Shown here one piece after another: positions 1-12,673 of a stretch of 64,000 bases of DNA. Origin of the DNA: Ulva prolifera (lineage: Eukaryota; Chlorophyta; Ulvophyceae; Ulvales; Ulvaceae); the NCBI GenBank assembly GCA_023078555.1, contig CM041204.1, positions 4,866,430 through 4,930,429 on the forward strand, in the 5' to 3' direction. The position numbers and the translations under genes were made by a program. Each line of letters starts with the position of its first letter. The stretch's first letter is position 1. Below the pieces are notes generated by a model, which was not told the DNA's origin, made no database searches, and saw only the letters and a program-made list of their open reading frames with translations.

Positions 1-288
1 GGTGGTCCGGTCCCTGCGATTGAAAGGCCCGGACATGAATTGCTGAGATTTGCTGTGTCCGGCCGCTCTGTCGAAAGTAATTGGTCCTGACCCAGAGATT
101 TGTGCAAAAGGTGGCCGGTCGAAAGCGATATGTCTTCACATTATAAATACAACACGCGCCAGACAAAACCCATTCTTGGTTTACACCAACGCTGCAGGAA
201 TGCACTACCTCAAACACCGCCCTGTAATGATCCATTGTGATGACGACGCACGTGTGTCCAGCTGGACATGAAGGCACTGCATGCTCAG
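1..288 (+). other. Intron (or upstream) sequence of the BLTP2-like gene
   Basis: No coding segment is recognised before the first exon. The stretch ends in a 3' splice site (a CAG ending at 288) that opens an exon of the lipid-transfer gene, so it is read as part of an intron whose 5' end lies outside the window. Confidence 0.45.
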
Positions 289-3200
289 ACGTCAAGCTAC
301 GAGTACGACGTCCTCGTTGACGTCATCTCCGGCCTGCTGATCGGGCCCCTGCCGGAGCCGCTGCTCATGCGGCGCCACGTGCCGCCCTCGCCGGTCGACG
401 CCGACGACTCCCTGCTCGAGCTCAAGGCTGCACTGCGGGCGTCGCGGCAGGAGATGCGCGCCCGCCAGCACACGCTCACTGCCCTCACCACGTGCGCCGG
501 CCCCCTCCACAACCGCCTCCGAGTGCATCTGTCCTGGCAGAGTCCAATGTGAGGCGGTATTGGCATATGCTGTACCTGTTCTGCATAGCTGACAGGGGTA
601 TGCAAGTTGATGTGGGGCGGCGCATGCGTGTGCGGAAAGCTGTGGCTGGGTGCGACATGTGCTACATGCACTGCCTATGCATGGTGTACCATCACTGGTC
701 CTTTTGCTGAATTCTATGCATAATTCCTTCGCGAGGCATCACTGCATCAGGCCGACCAAGCGTCCCCCGAGGTGCATGCTCAGCACATGTGCCCACCATC
801 AGCGCACCTGTGGACATGCCGCAGCAGGCGATGGGCATGACACAGCGCCTGCCCATTCGCAATCTCCAGTCGGCTCTATACGAGCGGAAGCCATGCAGAT
901 GCCTGCCAGCAGCCGCCGAAGCCGTCTACCATGTCCCAGACCGGCAGGGATCCATCGCTGCACCACTGCAGTCCTATCTGCCTGATATCTTCACATCCTC
1001 GCCCAGCACCGACACCGGCTCCCGCCACCACTCGCCCGTCAAGCCCGCACGCCGCAACCCCTCCCTCCAGCCCGCACAGCAGCTCCACGCCCTCCCAGCT
1101 GCCCCCATCGACGCCCCAGAGGTGATCGACCCTCACCTCTGCCCCCTCCGCGCCAGTGTGGTGACCATGACCGCAAAGCGGCCCCCCACAGTGACCTCTA
1201 GCCGCGATTTGGCTGCCGCTGCGAGCAGCGTAGACGCCGCGGCCGCAGCCACAGATGAGCCCTGGATTCGGCCGTCTCCTGCGACGTCGCCAGGGGGAAT
1301 CGGCGGCGCCTCCGGCGGCCCCGGCACAGGCACAGACTTGGTGCAGTCGGCGGCAGACCGCTGCGGCAGCCTGCGCATGGCCGGGGTGCAGTCCGCGACC
1401 ACCTCTCCCGAGCCCGGGCTGCCGCCGCGGCCGCCGCTGCACAGGAAGGCCATGAGCTTGAGTGCAGTTGCGCCAGGCTGGATGGTTGGGGTCGGGGTGC
1501 CGCTGGGGCACGTGAGTGAGCTGGCCGGCTGTGCCTGGACAGAGCCGGGCGGCCGGGTGGCTGAAGAGGGGCTGGAGGGGGAAGAACTGGCACATTTGGG
1601 CCCCTCTCCGGCGCAGGCTCGGTCAGCGTCTCCGCTGAAGCCTGCACATCGGCTGCGAAGCCACCTTGAGGCAGGTTTGTGGTCCTTCACTTCTTCCTGA
1701 GAGGCTGTTTGTTGGTTTCATGCTCTCGACTGCGCAGGCTGTATCAGGCTTGTGGGTGTGAACTGGGGCAGGGCTCCACTGCTTCAGGTGGCGAGTGATC
1801 GGAGGTTTGTGCTGTCTACATGTATGTGAATTGACACTACATGTTGCAGGAGGGGCAGCTGCCCTTGCAAGCTTTCGGGTACGGTCGCTGTCTCGTAGTG
1901 TTGTCTACCGGCAGTCAGTTGCATCAGTGCAAGCAAGTGAGGCGTCTCTGTTGGCTGAGGAAGACAAATGCGAATTGGAGGCGAAGCATCGGCAGCTGCA
2001 GATGAACCTGCAGGTGGGTGTGCTGGTGTCTGGTGTTGCCCGGGAGTCGGGCATTGGCAGCCCTGCCATTTGCTGTGCATGGCAGCTGAGATATCAAGCT
2101 CAATGTGCCTCTTGGCACAGGCATTCTGCTAGTTTCTGATGTCAGTGCTATCTCATGCTTCCATAGACTGAGCCAGACTATGAACTTGCGGGAAAGGAAC
2201 AAACATCAATGAGGTTCTTGCGCCCGGCCCCCGCGTGGTCCGCTGTGCGTCTTGTTGTGAGCTATGGTACCATCTTGCTGTGGTTTACAATCTTTGCCAG
2301 GATTCTGGTTTGAAAGCATCCCTCCTTGCAGTTTAACCACATCAAGGACTACCTCAACAAAGGCGACACCGAAGTCTTCACCAAGTCCATCATGCCATTC
2401 CTGAAGGTTGACAAACACCTGGAAGCAGGAGAGATTGAGGCCGAGTCGCTGGCGCAACTGCTGCATTCCTGCGTTTCAAATTGGCAAGAAAACCACACCA
2501 CAACCCAGGAGATGGTCCTCGACAGCCTTGAAGATGCCATTGACAAGTGAGCCTCTCAATCACTGCAGTTCACTGATTCCGTGAGTGCATCACCCAGCTA
2601 AATACTCCTTGGATTTCGCCAACAACCCACTGACCTCCTTTGTAGCGACTCCTGGGCACCTGCTGGGTTTCAGCCAGATGCCCCATGGACGCAGCCAGAG
2701 GCCATGCCAGAGAGGCAACTGGTGTGATGTCCCATGCAGGGAGAGAGTGGTGCTGGAGGCAGCTCTCATCCGGCGCAGGCGGGCAGAGGATCTGTCCCAC
2801 AGTGTGCACCTGCACATCACCATTGGCAGCCTGGCGTGGGTCCTCAACAAGCCCGATGGTCAGCCTCTGCTGTCCGTCGATGCCACTGGCATCAAGTTCT
2901 CTCGGACACACCACAAGGATAGGTGCGCCTGCAGACACCACATCGCACTATTTGCTGACCTGCATCCTGTGGCCTTCTCTTCCTGTTCGTAACATGGGCG
3001 TGTTGCAACTGTGCTCTGTGTGCACAGAAGCAGTGAGGAGCTTGTTCTGCAGATAGCTTCTGCTTGAGTCGTCGTGAGCCAGACCCATGGTCAAGTAGTC
3101 ATGCCTTTGTTCAGAGCCGCTTCATCACGAGCTCTCATCGGTCGAAGAGCTATTGTACTGATGTCAGGTCGTGTCTTTGATGCAGGACCGGATTCTGCAA

Positions 3201-5258
3201 GACAGAGGTGAAGGACCTCACTGTGAAGGACCAGTCCATGACTCTTGCAATTTCCAAGCAGCTGCCACGGGGGGTGATGCTGACCAAGCTGAAGGATCCA
3301 GCGTGGCGTAAGGAGGGCTTCCTCCTCATCAACGTCATCCGAGGTGCGACTACGCTGTATGCCACCTGGCAGCTGGGGCGCTTGTGGGCTTGTATGCATG
3401 CTGACGGTCAGCCCTCCTGTACCCGTTATGGAGCAGATAAGATCATGTGTTCCTCAACGAACTGTCACATTGGCACATGGTTGAAATGCATTGATTTGTA
3501 TTGGCACAGAGCAGCCTCCCATAGGCACACCTCTGTGACATGTCTCAATTAATTACTATATTCTGCGCCATGACACCAATATCCTAAAATGACTGATTGA
3601 CGTACCGTCTATCTCTCACTTTACACCAACGAGCAGGTCGATGGTGCTGTCAGACACACCAACAGTTATGTGCGGATGTCATGGGTAGCTAGCTCAAGCA
3701 CTTCAGCACTCGAGTGTCACCCAAATTAGCTGTGTGGTCGTTACGATGCAGAGCCGCCTGGGGGACTGCGTTCATGCGTCCCTGCTCCACAGCGGCGACG
3801 GAGGTGGTTTGCAATGCACACGTCTGCGCGTGCAGGGCGGCCAACGGCGGAGGAGGTGGTGTACAACCACATCGACATCAAGGTGCACCCCGTGACGCTG
3901 CAGCTCGATGCCGCCGTGCTCGCCGCGCTGACCGCGTTCTTCAAGGTGCGCGGCGGCGGCGGTGGCGACGACCGGGATGAGCGCCGGCTGGACCGTGCCA
4001 TGGGCCTCTCCGCGATTGCCCGCGCAGGTGTGCCCCATGCCTTGGCCTTGCAGCGAGCTGCCCAGGAAGACAGGCCGCTGTCGAGTGATCGTGTATCATG
4101 CTGGGCCGCGCTGGCGCTGCGGCGTGTGCTCTGAAAGACCAGGGCATCGATGCCTTTCAATGTGTGGCATGTGGTATGATGTTTGAACTGAATCGGGCTC
4201 CACAAACAATGGCACACAAATGGGAGCTATCTCCTCAACAGCAACCCCAACGCCAGCTCAGATAGCACAACCCGGCCGCTTGTGAATGTGGCTGGTGAGT
4301 CCCACAGTTGATTGCGGCCTGCATCCTTTTCCTCCCTCTGTTCTGGCGACATGATGACCACGGAGGATGTGTTTTGCTGCGTTTTGCAGAGAAGCTGCAC
4401 CGCCGGCAGTACACCCGCGCCATGGACGCCCCTGAAGACCCCTCGCTCGCCTCCGCCGCACCCACTGCAATGCGCGCATCGATCGCACAATCTGTGCTGT
4501 CAACACCCTCCTGCTCCACGATCGCGACCACCGTCTCTGCCGCGCTCAGCCACAGCGCCGCACTGCCGATCACCGGGGCGGACAGCCTCCACGACGCTGG
4601 CGTGCAGCCGCGGCTGCCAGCGATGCCTGCGGGCGGTGGTGCGCTGGTGCGGGAGGAGCGGCCAAACACAGTCGTGGCAGCGCGGGTGGCCGTGGAACCA
4701 CGGGCGCATCACTACAAGAGCGTCGTGTTTGCACCAACCACACTGTGCGTGAGCCTGCGGGTCGACAACATGAAGTTTGCCAAGTGCCATGACAAGGTCA
4801 TACGGGTGCCGGACTACCGGTACGAGGACATGCATGGGGCGCGGCCTGCAACCCTACTCAGCAGGTGTGAGCTGTTACAAAGCCGTTCTGCGCACCCTCA
4901 CGCCTGCATGTCTGCCTGCCTAGGCCACCTTGTGACGCCAAGAACGATTACAACCTATTGACTGCGTAGCCGCTACGGTGTTGGTTGCATTATGTAGGCG
5001 CTGTGAACGTTCTGGATGAGCAGGTGGGCATGTTGTAGGTATGGCTGGGACCTCGGATGCTCATTCCTCCGGGGCATTCTTACTCTGAAAGGGAAGGGCA
5101 GGCAAGGTGGCAAGGAGGGCAGCAGCCAAGCAGACATGATGACTGGCAAGGACTGGGATGCAGCAGCGTCAAGCCGCTCCAAGGGCAAGCTACTGGACTC
5201 TACCAAGGTGGGGAACATGCTGAGAAGGGTCAAGGGCTTTGCTCAGGACCGGAGCTAA
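289..5258 (+). CDS. BLTP2: BLTP2/SABRE/hobbit/Fmp27-type bridge lipid-transfer protein, C-terminal part (5' end outside window)
   Basis: Bridge-like lipid transfer proteins form long hydrophobic channels at ER-plasma membrane contacts; SABRE/KIP (plants), hobbit (fly), Fmp27 (yeast) and KIAA0100 (human) are this family. Nine exons are seen: 289-548, 803-1678, 1850-2013, 2332-2546, 2741-2922, 3186-3343, 3836-4027, 4390-4864, 5039-5258. All junction phases agree and the sum is 2742 nt (913 residues plus stop). Family-like features are a charged helical segment before the region LHITIGSLAWVLNKPDG, then KVHPVTLQLDAAVLAALTAF, which resembles the plant IYPLKIHLTETMY stretch, then YKSVVFAPTTLCVSLRVDN and a basic tail ending AQDRS. 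The second exon (about 290 codons, Pro/Ser/Ala-rich) looks disordered and is longer than the matching plant region. The family call rests on remembered similarity; the exon chain is strong. No start codon is in the window. Confidence 0.72.
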
Positions 5259-6145
5259 TGTGCAGGCTGGTCAGCCGAAGTATTCTGTGGCCACCTTGTA
5301 GCTGGGGTCACAAACATTTGCGTAGTCTTATGCAGTTTCTTACCCATACATTTCTACCATTGAGTATCGTGAGGTGGCTTCGGTCCCAACCGAATGTTTC
5401 GAGTGTGCATGATGTTGTCAGGCAGTGCATGGACAAGGCTTGGTCAAGGGTGCACCTCTCACAGCAGCTGCATGTACCTACCCCGCTGTCTACTCTGCTG
5501 GGCCTTCGTCATTGGCTTGGTAAATGTGTCGTTAGAACATATCACCTGTCTGTTGTCAGGTCATACAGACAGTCCATGCAGTCCCGTACCACCCGGACCA
5601 CGTCACAGCAGTCTTTCAACTCGCCAGCTGCTAACGGATCTGGGTGGATCTGCAAGCAATCAAGGGTATTCAGTGGGCGCAATTGCTGCTGCACCCGGAC
5701 CGTTCAGCTGTGATCGCGAGGAGACACGATAGATGAGAAGGTCTCTTGTGGACCATTCGCTTGCGGGTGACACCTTCGTGTGTGCTGCACAATTCAGCCA
5801 GCGGCTTGGAGTGTCAAACAATCCAAAAATGCACACCTCCTGCATTTGCAACCTAGCACTGGTTTCCTTCCAAGCATGCATAGTCGTCTGCTCCTGATCT
5901 CCAGACTCGCTGCACAGCACTTGCACAGTGAGACACAACATGATTGCGGACATTGTCTCCCCATCCTCTGGGATAGTCTGCATCCCTATGCTCTGGTGTG
6001 CCAGGCGCTAAGTGTGCCAAAGCATGGAATGAACTGTTGGAGTCATGAGTAGATGCAAGCGTAAATACGTCTTCACCATGGAGGTCACAGGTGGTATACA
6101 GTGAACTTCCGTCTGGAAGCGACCAGAGTCCATAGCATGATGCGC
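5259..6145. other. Convergent intergenic region
   Basis: Lies between the stop of the BLTP2-like gene (+) and the stop of the coiled-coil gene (-), so it holds both 3' untranslated regions. Open frames here are short and lack splice support. No RNA gene or repeat is recognised. Confidence 0.5.
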
Positions 6146-7935
6146 TCACCCGTTCGATGCCAGCAGGTCAGTAATCGTGGTGGTTAGAGCCATCATGCTC
6201 CGCTGCAGCTGCCTCACCTCGTTGGCAACACCTGCTGCTGCCAACTTGGCCTGTTCGACCTGCTGCTGGGTTTTCTTGAGCTGACCTGACAACGCTTGCT
6301 CCGTTTCCATGTCTGCATGAATCACAAGCGCTCAGATTTTGAGGCGCTCCTGGCATTGCCCTGTCCAAATGCACGATTCACAGTAGAACCTGGGCAGCTC
6401 TAACATCCTGCTGCACGATGGCCTGGATGCCAACGGATCTGTCAACGCCTGTCTGTTTCAAGGACCGTAGTGTCCAGTCTGGTGCCGATGATGCCCGAGT
6501 TGATATGCCACTGTGGGTGGGCAGCAAACCGAGCACACATGCGGCAGTGGTGTGGCTGCGCCTGACAAGCTGCAATGTATGGTCGATCCAAACGTCCCGC
6601 CACTGGGCTGCTGCAGCCACGGTACTCACAGGCATAACCTTTGTGCACGAAAAAAATGGTCAGTCCACACAACCTACGAGTAGCCAATGCCCCTACAGGT
6701 AGCCATGGTGTCAATGCCACCTTGCAGAGAACTCCTGTCTTCATGGCTGTCATTGTTGACCCACACGTCATAGGAAAGAGCGGCTTGACCAAGTGCACTT
6801 CATGACTATCTGTGAGAGCTATCCGCAGGATACACAGTGCTTGTATCCATTTCCATATCATGGCTGTTTTGTAGTCACTTCCTAGCGAGACCTGCCACTT
6901 CAGGAGGCCACCAGAGTGTATGTGCGGGTAATCGGAAACACACTGTCCGAGATCTCGTCATTGGCGCCCTTCAGCTGCTCCAGCAGGGCTTTGTTCTGGG
7001 TCTGCAGGTCCACCACATGGGCCAGGGCGCTCTGCAAGTTTGCTTGCAGGTCCTGTTCTCTGGGCGCAGGTCCACCACCTGGTGCTGGTCGAGGCCGGCC
7101 CTGCAGCAACAACAACTACAGCAAGCCAGACGCTGGCATCATGTTAAATTGCACTATGATCAGCATTCCTGGTAGTCATCTACCCAGACACAGCTTTCGC
7201 CAACGATTGGGCATGCTCATGACAGGAGGGGGGATATATGGCTTGGCAGCTGCTTCTCTGGAGACAGACAGCACACCTTATGTGTGATTGACTTTTGGAG
7301 CGCGATCACCACTTCATGTGCATGTGAGACTGCCTTCATTGCCTGATCATTCTGGGACTCGAGTTTTCGCCGTGCTGCCAACAGCTTGGCTTCACGCTTC
7401 TTGTACCAGGCCATTCGAGCTTCTGCAGTCTGCTTTGCTTCGGCTGCGTTCCTGGCGTTCTCATTCGCTGCTCTGGTCTGCTGTTTTGCCTCTTGGAGAG
7501 CAATGCGGAGCCGGGCGCATCTTTCCGGTGACGAAGTACATGAAGAGGGGCAAGCTGATGCAGGCAACTTCCATGCTGCTGCAAACAAATCTGAATCAGC
7601 TAATTGATTTTGCTCCTGTACCCGCACTACACAGCCGTCTGCACACCTGCCAGCGCGGCACCAGCTGATGGCAGCTTAGACGGCCCGGGCTGACACCACT
7701 CTGGATTCCTGATACGCTGGCTCGCCACAGTCCGAGACAGCAGAGGCTGGATGATTGACTCGGGGGGCATCTGCGCGCCGAATGCTCGCTTCGCTCGAAC
7801 GCTGTATGGACGCGACGTGCCCATAGATCCTGGAAGTACTGCTGTCGCTGTCACCGAGGAACTCTGCTGTCCAGCAAGCAGATTGAGACGCCGCGTTCCA
7901 CTGCGCTTGGATTTTCTTCGAGGTTTCATGGCCAT
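6146..7935 (-). CDS. Coiled-coil protein of unknown function
   Basis: Five exons read on the minus strand: 7935-7647 (a donor at 7662 is equally in phase), 7578-7277, 7100-6944, 6610-6390, 6280-6146. They join in frame to about 367 residues. The N-terminus is basic and Ser/Arg-rich (MAMKPRRKSKRSGTRRLN) and looks disordered. The middle is a strongly predicted helix rich in Ala, Glu, Lys, Arg and Gln (LRIALQEAKQQTRAANENAR onward), continued by DLQTQNKALLEQLKGANDE. The last exon again reads as coiled coil (KKTQQQVEQAKLAAAGVANE) and ends LLASNG. No catalytic motif, signal peptide or membrane segment is visible. Such architecture fits a cytoskeletal or centrosomal scaffold, but that is only a guess. 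Exon 4 is the least certain: its reading is in phase but not obviously helical. It starts about 0.6 kb from the divergently transcribed SMPD4 homologue. Confidence 0.6.
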
Positions 7936-8545
7936 TGCTGATCCTGTTCCCACGATCGCGGTTGGGCTCACTGTGAATGCGCACCGTTTGTGTATATGAC
8001 CTTGCGGGGAGTCCAGCTCCCAGACTGATCTGCCAGTCCTTGAGCAATTGTCATCTTGTCATCCCGGTGTAGCATGCTGTCTACCTGTGCAACGGTTGCA
8101 CAACTCTGGAGACGCGACCTACTGACACTGTGACACTAGCTCACCCCCAATCATGCCATCCTCTGCACGCACACTTGTGACGCACGCTGAAGACAAGCTC
8201 TATTTGATCCGCGGTGCAAATGGACCGCGGCAAGCTGTCCGTGCTGAAGCAGATGGTTTTCATGGCGTTGTGCCGTGGCTACGAGGCCACATGCGGACTC
8301 GGCGACAATTCAAGTCGCACAGAGGTTCACTGGGAACGCCTGCAGCTTAGCCAAAGCGTCAATTCCATTACAGTGTGTGCATGGCCGCTACGACGTTTCT
8401 AGGAATACGCACAACTGGTGCCCGCTCTCACCGTTACCTTCACACGTTGTTGTCACGACATCAAGGCCTCATTGACACCTTGACGGAAAGACGGTTAAGC
8501 AGGAAATCATACACATGATGTAAATTGACATACATAACAAGAGAA
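7936..8545. promoter_or_regulatory. Probable shared divergent promoter region
   Basis: About 610 bp separates the start of the coiled-coil gene (-) from the start of the SMPD4 homologue (+). No TATA box is obvious. A short open stretch from the ATG at 8220 looks protein-like but lacks a clear partner exon and was not called. Confidence 0.4.
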
Positions 8546-11500
8546 ATGCCGTCTGCGATGTTCATGGATCCACAGGCGGCAATCGCTGCGCTGGAGACCG
8601 GCAAAGCGCGCCAAGTGATCGACGCATGCTCAAGCCTGGAAAAGCATATCAAGGCCAACCAAGACAATTTGCGAGGCTTCTTTTCTGAATACTATCTGCG
8701 AATTTGCAGACGCGTATTCGGCGCCGGGTGTCCTAGCTTGTTAGGCGAGGTCTCCCATAGCAGGCGAGAATACGAAGCTTTGCTGAACTTTCTCGATCCT
8801 GGAGGAATGCTTTTTCAGGCGATGGTGGACGTAGATAAGGGTCACTTGAACCATTTTCGGCTGCCTGTGCACATGCTCTCGGCTCATGCACAGAAAATGC
8901 TGCTGACCGCAGAAGGTACGCCGCTGCATCAAATCGATCGCAGACCAGTCCTGTACTCATACACAATCCAATTCCCGAATTGTACAGGAGTGCAAGTTCT
9001 GAGCCAGTGGCCTCACTATGCCGTGCCGCTGGAGTCAAGTTCTGTCCAAGCAGTCTCCACGACAGCAACATCTACACCAGCGGCAGCTTTGTCCCACCTT
9101 ATCGCGCCCCTCACATCTACATTTCTCATCATGATGGCTTCAGCGTCCCGATATGGCACAGCTCTCACAGCCTCTTCTGGCCCCACATCTGGTCCGCAGC
9201 ACCATCTCACCTCAGAGTGGCATGTGCTCGATTCGCCCCTGCTTCGCCAAGGCATGGAGCGCCTTGCACATCGAACGATATCGCCATCTCGTGTCCAGAA
9301 CAGCCCCTATGTCGTTCTCATCCGCACTTACTTGCGGTCTCTTCTTCCCCAGGGTACCCCTTCCGATGACTCCACTCGCCCACTACCAAACGGCGTTCCG
9401 CCCATCGGTGCACAGTTCCTGAGCGCCATCTTAGACATGTGGCTCACCGACATCGACATGCCGAACCCATCAGCCGCTTCTGTCACTGCTGCAGCTCGGA
9501 GACGAGGGTCCCCGTCCACCTCGACTGCTGGGAGAATCGCCCAATCGCCGGCCGCTCCCCGGGCAGCTGCAGACTTCACAGTTCCCACCACATTGCTCGT
9601 TGCAGCTATCAAGGTGCTCATCAGCTAGTCTCCTTCCACCGCAAGAATACCTGTACATATGTTCCTTGTGGCCTTCCAGCAGGACACTCTAATATGACAA
9701 TCAGCCCTCGCTCAAGCCACCAAAATTCCCACAGCGAACTGCGCCATGCAGCCATGTGGCAGCCTGTATCAAACAGGGCCATGCATCACAATTCCTCCAT
9801 TTTTCGTGTACCCCACAGCCCGACCCCCAACATTGAAGCACCGTCATCCTCCACCCACTCTCGACCAAAACCCCTTGCCATGTAGGAGCTGATGAGCCAC
9901 ATATATCTGTGCCCCCCTTCAAAGTCGAGGGGTGCGACCAACGGAAGCAGCACCCGCTCGAGTGCATCTCGGCCTGCAACCACGCCAGCCCAGGCCGGCG
10001 ACGAGTGGCTGCCCCGCTCCTCCATCGCCATGTGCTCCACTGTCGCCAACCTGCCATGGTTGCCGCCGATCAGCGCCCCCAACCGGCGGCACACCCTCGC
10101 GCACCAGCTCGGCCCCGCAGCGAGCCCCGCAGTGCAGAACGTGGCCGCGCACGTGTACCGCTTCCTGCACCGCGCCTTCCAGCACTGGCCGGTCGGCCAG
10201 TCCGCAGAGCAGCTGGACGCCGTCGTCGACCTCTGGCTCGCTGTGGCGTTCCCCTGGACCGGCGTTGACCGTGCAAAGTGCGTCCTCTTGCTGCAAGATT
10301 CTGTGATGTTCACTGCGCCAGCATGTGCTGCCGAGCACCACCCGTTGTGCAATAGATGTTCGTTCAAGACAGCTCTGATGTCAGGCCTTGCTTCCAGTGA
10401 GAAGAGCAAGTGGGCAATTATGCACACGCAGCAGTGCCAGCATGCATTCGTGATCGTGCGAAGTCACGAAGTCTGGCCGCTGGGGTGCCGTGCTGTGCCT
10501 GCCGTGCTGTGCTGGGTGGCTGACGTGGCACAGCTGTGCAGGTACACGGCGGCGTGGCGCAGCCACGTGCTGGCGCACCTGCCATTCTACTTCTGCCTGC
10601 TGCCAATGTACCTCGACCTCGTCACCCACACCGCCAGCGTGGCTGCGCAGCAGGCCGCCAAGCACCTGCGCCGCGTCGGCCGGGTGCGCCTGTGACCGTG
10701 CCCATGCTGGCCGTCGTACTGCTGCGCATCAGCTGGCAGTGGCTGCAAGTATTTGCTGCATGAAGAATTCGCCCACGGTCTCTGCCTGTACAGTAGCATT
10801 CACACCTCTGTCTCTACACGAGCCCGGACTGGGCCACACTTTGTCGGTGTCATGTGGCAGCGCACGATGCAGTTGGTCAACGCGAAGCGGGCTGCAGGCG
10901 TTCTACCGGGAGACGGAGCTGTGCAAGCTGCTGAAGGAGGTGGAGTTGGCGCACCGCTGCCTGCAGGCCGGCCGCAGCGTCCCCGGCAGCGCACAGGACG
11001 ACCTCGACCTTGCGGTGCTGGTGCCCCTGACCGCGCAGCAGTTCCTGCTCCTGGAGCGCGCCGCGGTGGCGGGCCACGGCGGCCGGAAGCCTGCGGAGGA
11101 CGCAGCTGACTTCCAGATCTTTTCTGAGGATGTTGCCCTGTGAGCGTACTTTCCTGCCCTCTGGTGGGCTGTGGTGTTTGCTATCTCCGCATGCGTGTCG
11201 CTATCTCCACATGCATGTTTGCTGGGCAACACGTCGTTCGGCCTGAGAGGACATTCAGGTTGCAGTGTCTGTGTCTGCATCGTTGCATAAACGCTGGGAG
11301 GAGTAGGGCGCGAGGTCCATGTGACCTGCGAGTGCGCTTTCGCAGCCGACGCATGTAGCTTGCAGCGGCTCCTGCCGAGCGCCCGTGTCGCTCTGTCCCA
11401 TCGGGAGACTTGCTGCACCCAGCCGAAGATCCAGCGGAAGCTGCAGTGCACAGACTGGTCGTCCACGTGCTCATCTCCGGTGATCTGGCAGGCGGTGGTG

Positions 11501-12443
11501 ACCTAAGGCCTGTTGGCTGTGTGATGCAGGCCGCCGGGGGCGCAGCGGGCGCGGGCGCACCGCGCCGCGGCCAAGGCGGCGGACGTGCTGCAGCTGCTGC
11601 AGGGCAACGTGCCGGGCGATGTCTACCGCTCGCTGCGTGACAGCCTCTCCTTCCTGGGCTGGCAGCGCTTCCAGACGGGCTTCCATCGGCAGGATCACCA
11701 GCTGGAGTACACGCCTCAGGCCCGCGCCGTCACCTGGGGCGGCCCCGCCGGCGTCACCCCGTCCACCGTGCGCCCCCCTTCCGCCTGCCGCCGTGCCGCG
11801 GCTGCCTCGACCCCCGCAGCGCTGGCAGCGCCGTGGGAGGATGCATGGTCGCCGTGCAGGTTGTGCGTCCGTCCATGCTCACGAAATTGAGACCTTGGTG
11901 TTGATGAACTCCAGCTCAACCGGCTGCAGCGTCGCCTCATGTGCCTGCTCCCCTTCTGTGTCTTTCGCCGTGGCCAGAGGGGCGGTATCACTGGCATACA
12001 GTATCTGCGTGGCAGATGACTGCTGGGCATTATTGGTGGCGCAAGGGCAGTCCGATGCTGCTGGGCGGGGTGTCAGTGGTGGGAGCGGTGTGCAGGTGCC
12101 GTACAGGGGGGAGTTTCTGTTGCGGCCAGCCGCTCGGAACGAGGTGTCGGTTTTGGTGGAGCCGCTGGCAACGGCCTCGATCAAGCTGAACGAGTGGCTC
12201 GGCTTCTACTCGGAAGAGAACCTAGAAGCGCTGCACCCTGTGTTCCGGAAGGCCGTGGTGCAGCTGCGGCGGCGGGGCTGCTATGTGGACCTGCGGAGGG
12301 TGTTTGAGCACGAATCGCTCGCGTTCCTCACTCTCACGAGTGCTGGGCTGTTCTTCGTCTTTTCGCACTTCCTGTCGCATGCCATGGCCGTGATCGCGAT
12401 CTGCGTGTTGCAGGTGGGTCTGCTGGCGTACTGCATCATGTAG
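8546..12443 (+). CDS. SMPD4: SMPD4-type neutral sphingomyelinase-3 homologue
   Basis: SMPD4 (nSMase3) is a tail-anchored ER/nuclear-envelope protein linked to sphingomyelin hydrolysis and nuclear pore biology. Six exons keep phase: 8546-9613, 9886-10277, 10542-10683, 10898-11139, 11530-11859, 12107-12443 (2511 nt, 836 residues). Segments that match the family in order are FLDPGGMLFQAMVD near residue 80, SPYVVLIRTYLRSLLPQG, FLSAILDMWLTDIDMP, the junction TLLVAAIKELMSH, VYRFLHRAFQHWPV, and SHVLAHLPFYFCLLPMYLDL. The C-terminus holds a hydrophobic stretch (TSAGLFFVFSHFLSHAMAVI and on) ending AYCIM, as expected for a tail anchor. Start ATG 8546 is chosen because the N-terminus aligns with the family from here; ATGs at 8558 and 8564 are alternatives. 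The last intron has two candidate 3' splice sites; 12107 is the one in phase. Confidence 0.85.
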
Positions 12444-12567
12444 CTGCTGGGGGCCGGTGGGGTGGCTGCGGTCGCAGCATGGCGGGTGCACGCTGAAAAC
12501 GCATGCATTGGCCGTGTGCGCCTGGCCTGGAGGTAGCAAGCGATGCATAGGAAGTATGGGAACGCGT

Positions 12568-12572
12568 TGTAA
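12568..12572 (+). terminator. Candidate polyadenylation signal TGTAA of SMPD4 homologue
   Basis: TGTAA lies about 125 nt after the stop codon. TGTAA is the usual poly(A) signal in chlorophyte green algae. It occurs by chance often, so this rests on position only. Confidence 0.35.
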
Positions 12573-12673
12573 TGTGGAACCAATGTTGGTGATTATGTAG
12601 GCCTGATTGGCCTGCTGTTTCTGGCTGTTTGGCGTCGTGGGTTGTTCGCTCTGTGCTCGCGACCGACACCGCC

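Noticed and set aside
876..1690. Minus-strand open frames opposite the disordered BLTP2 exon
   Set aside because: GC-rich shadow frames; the plus strand keeps splice phase with both neighbours.
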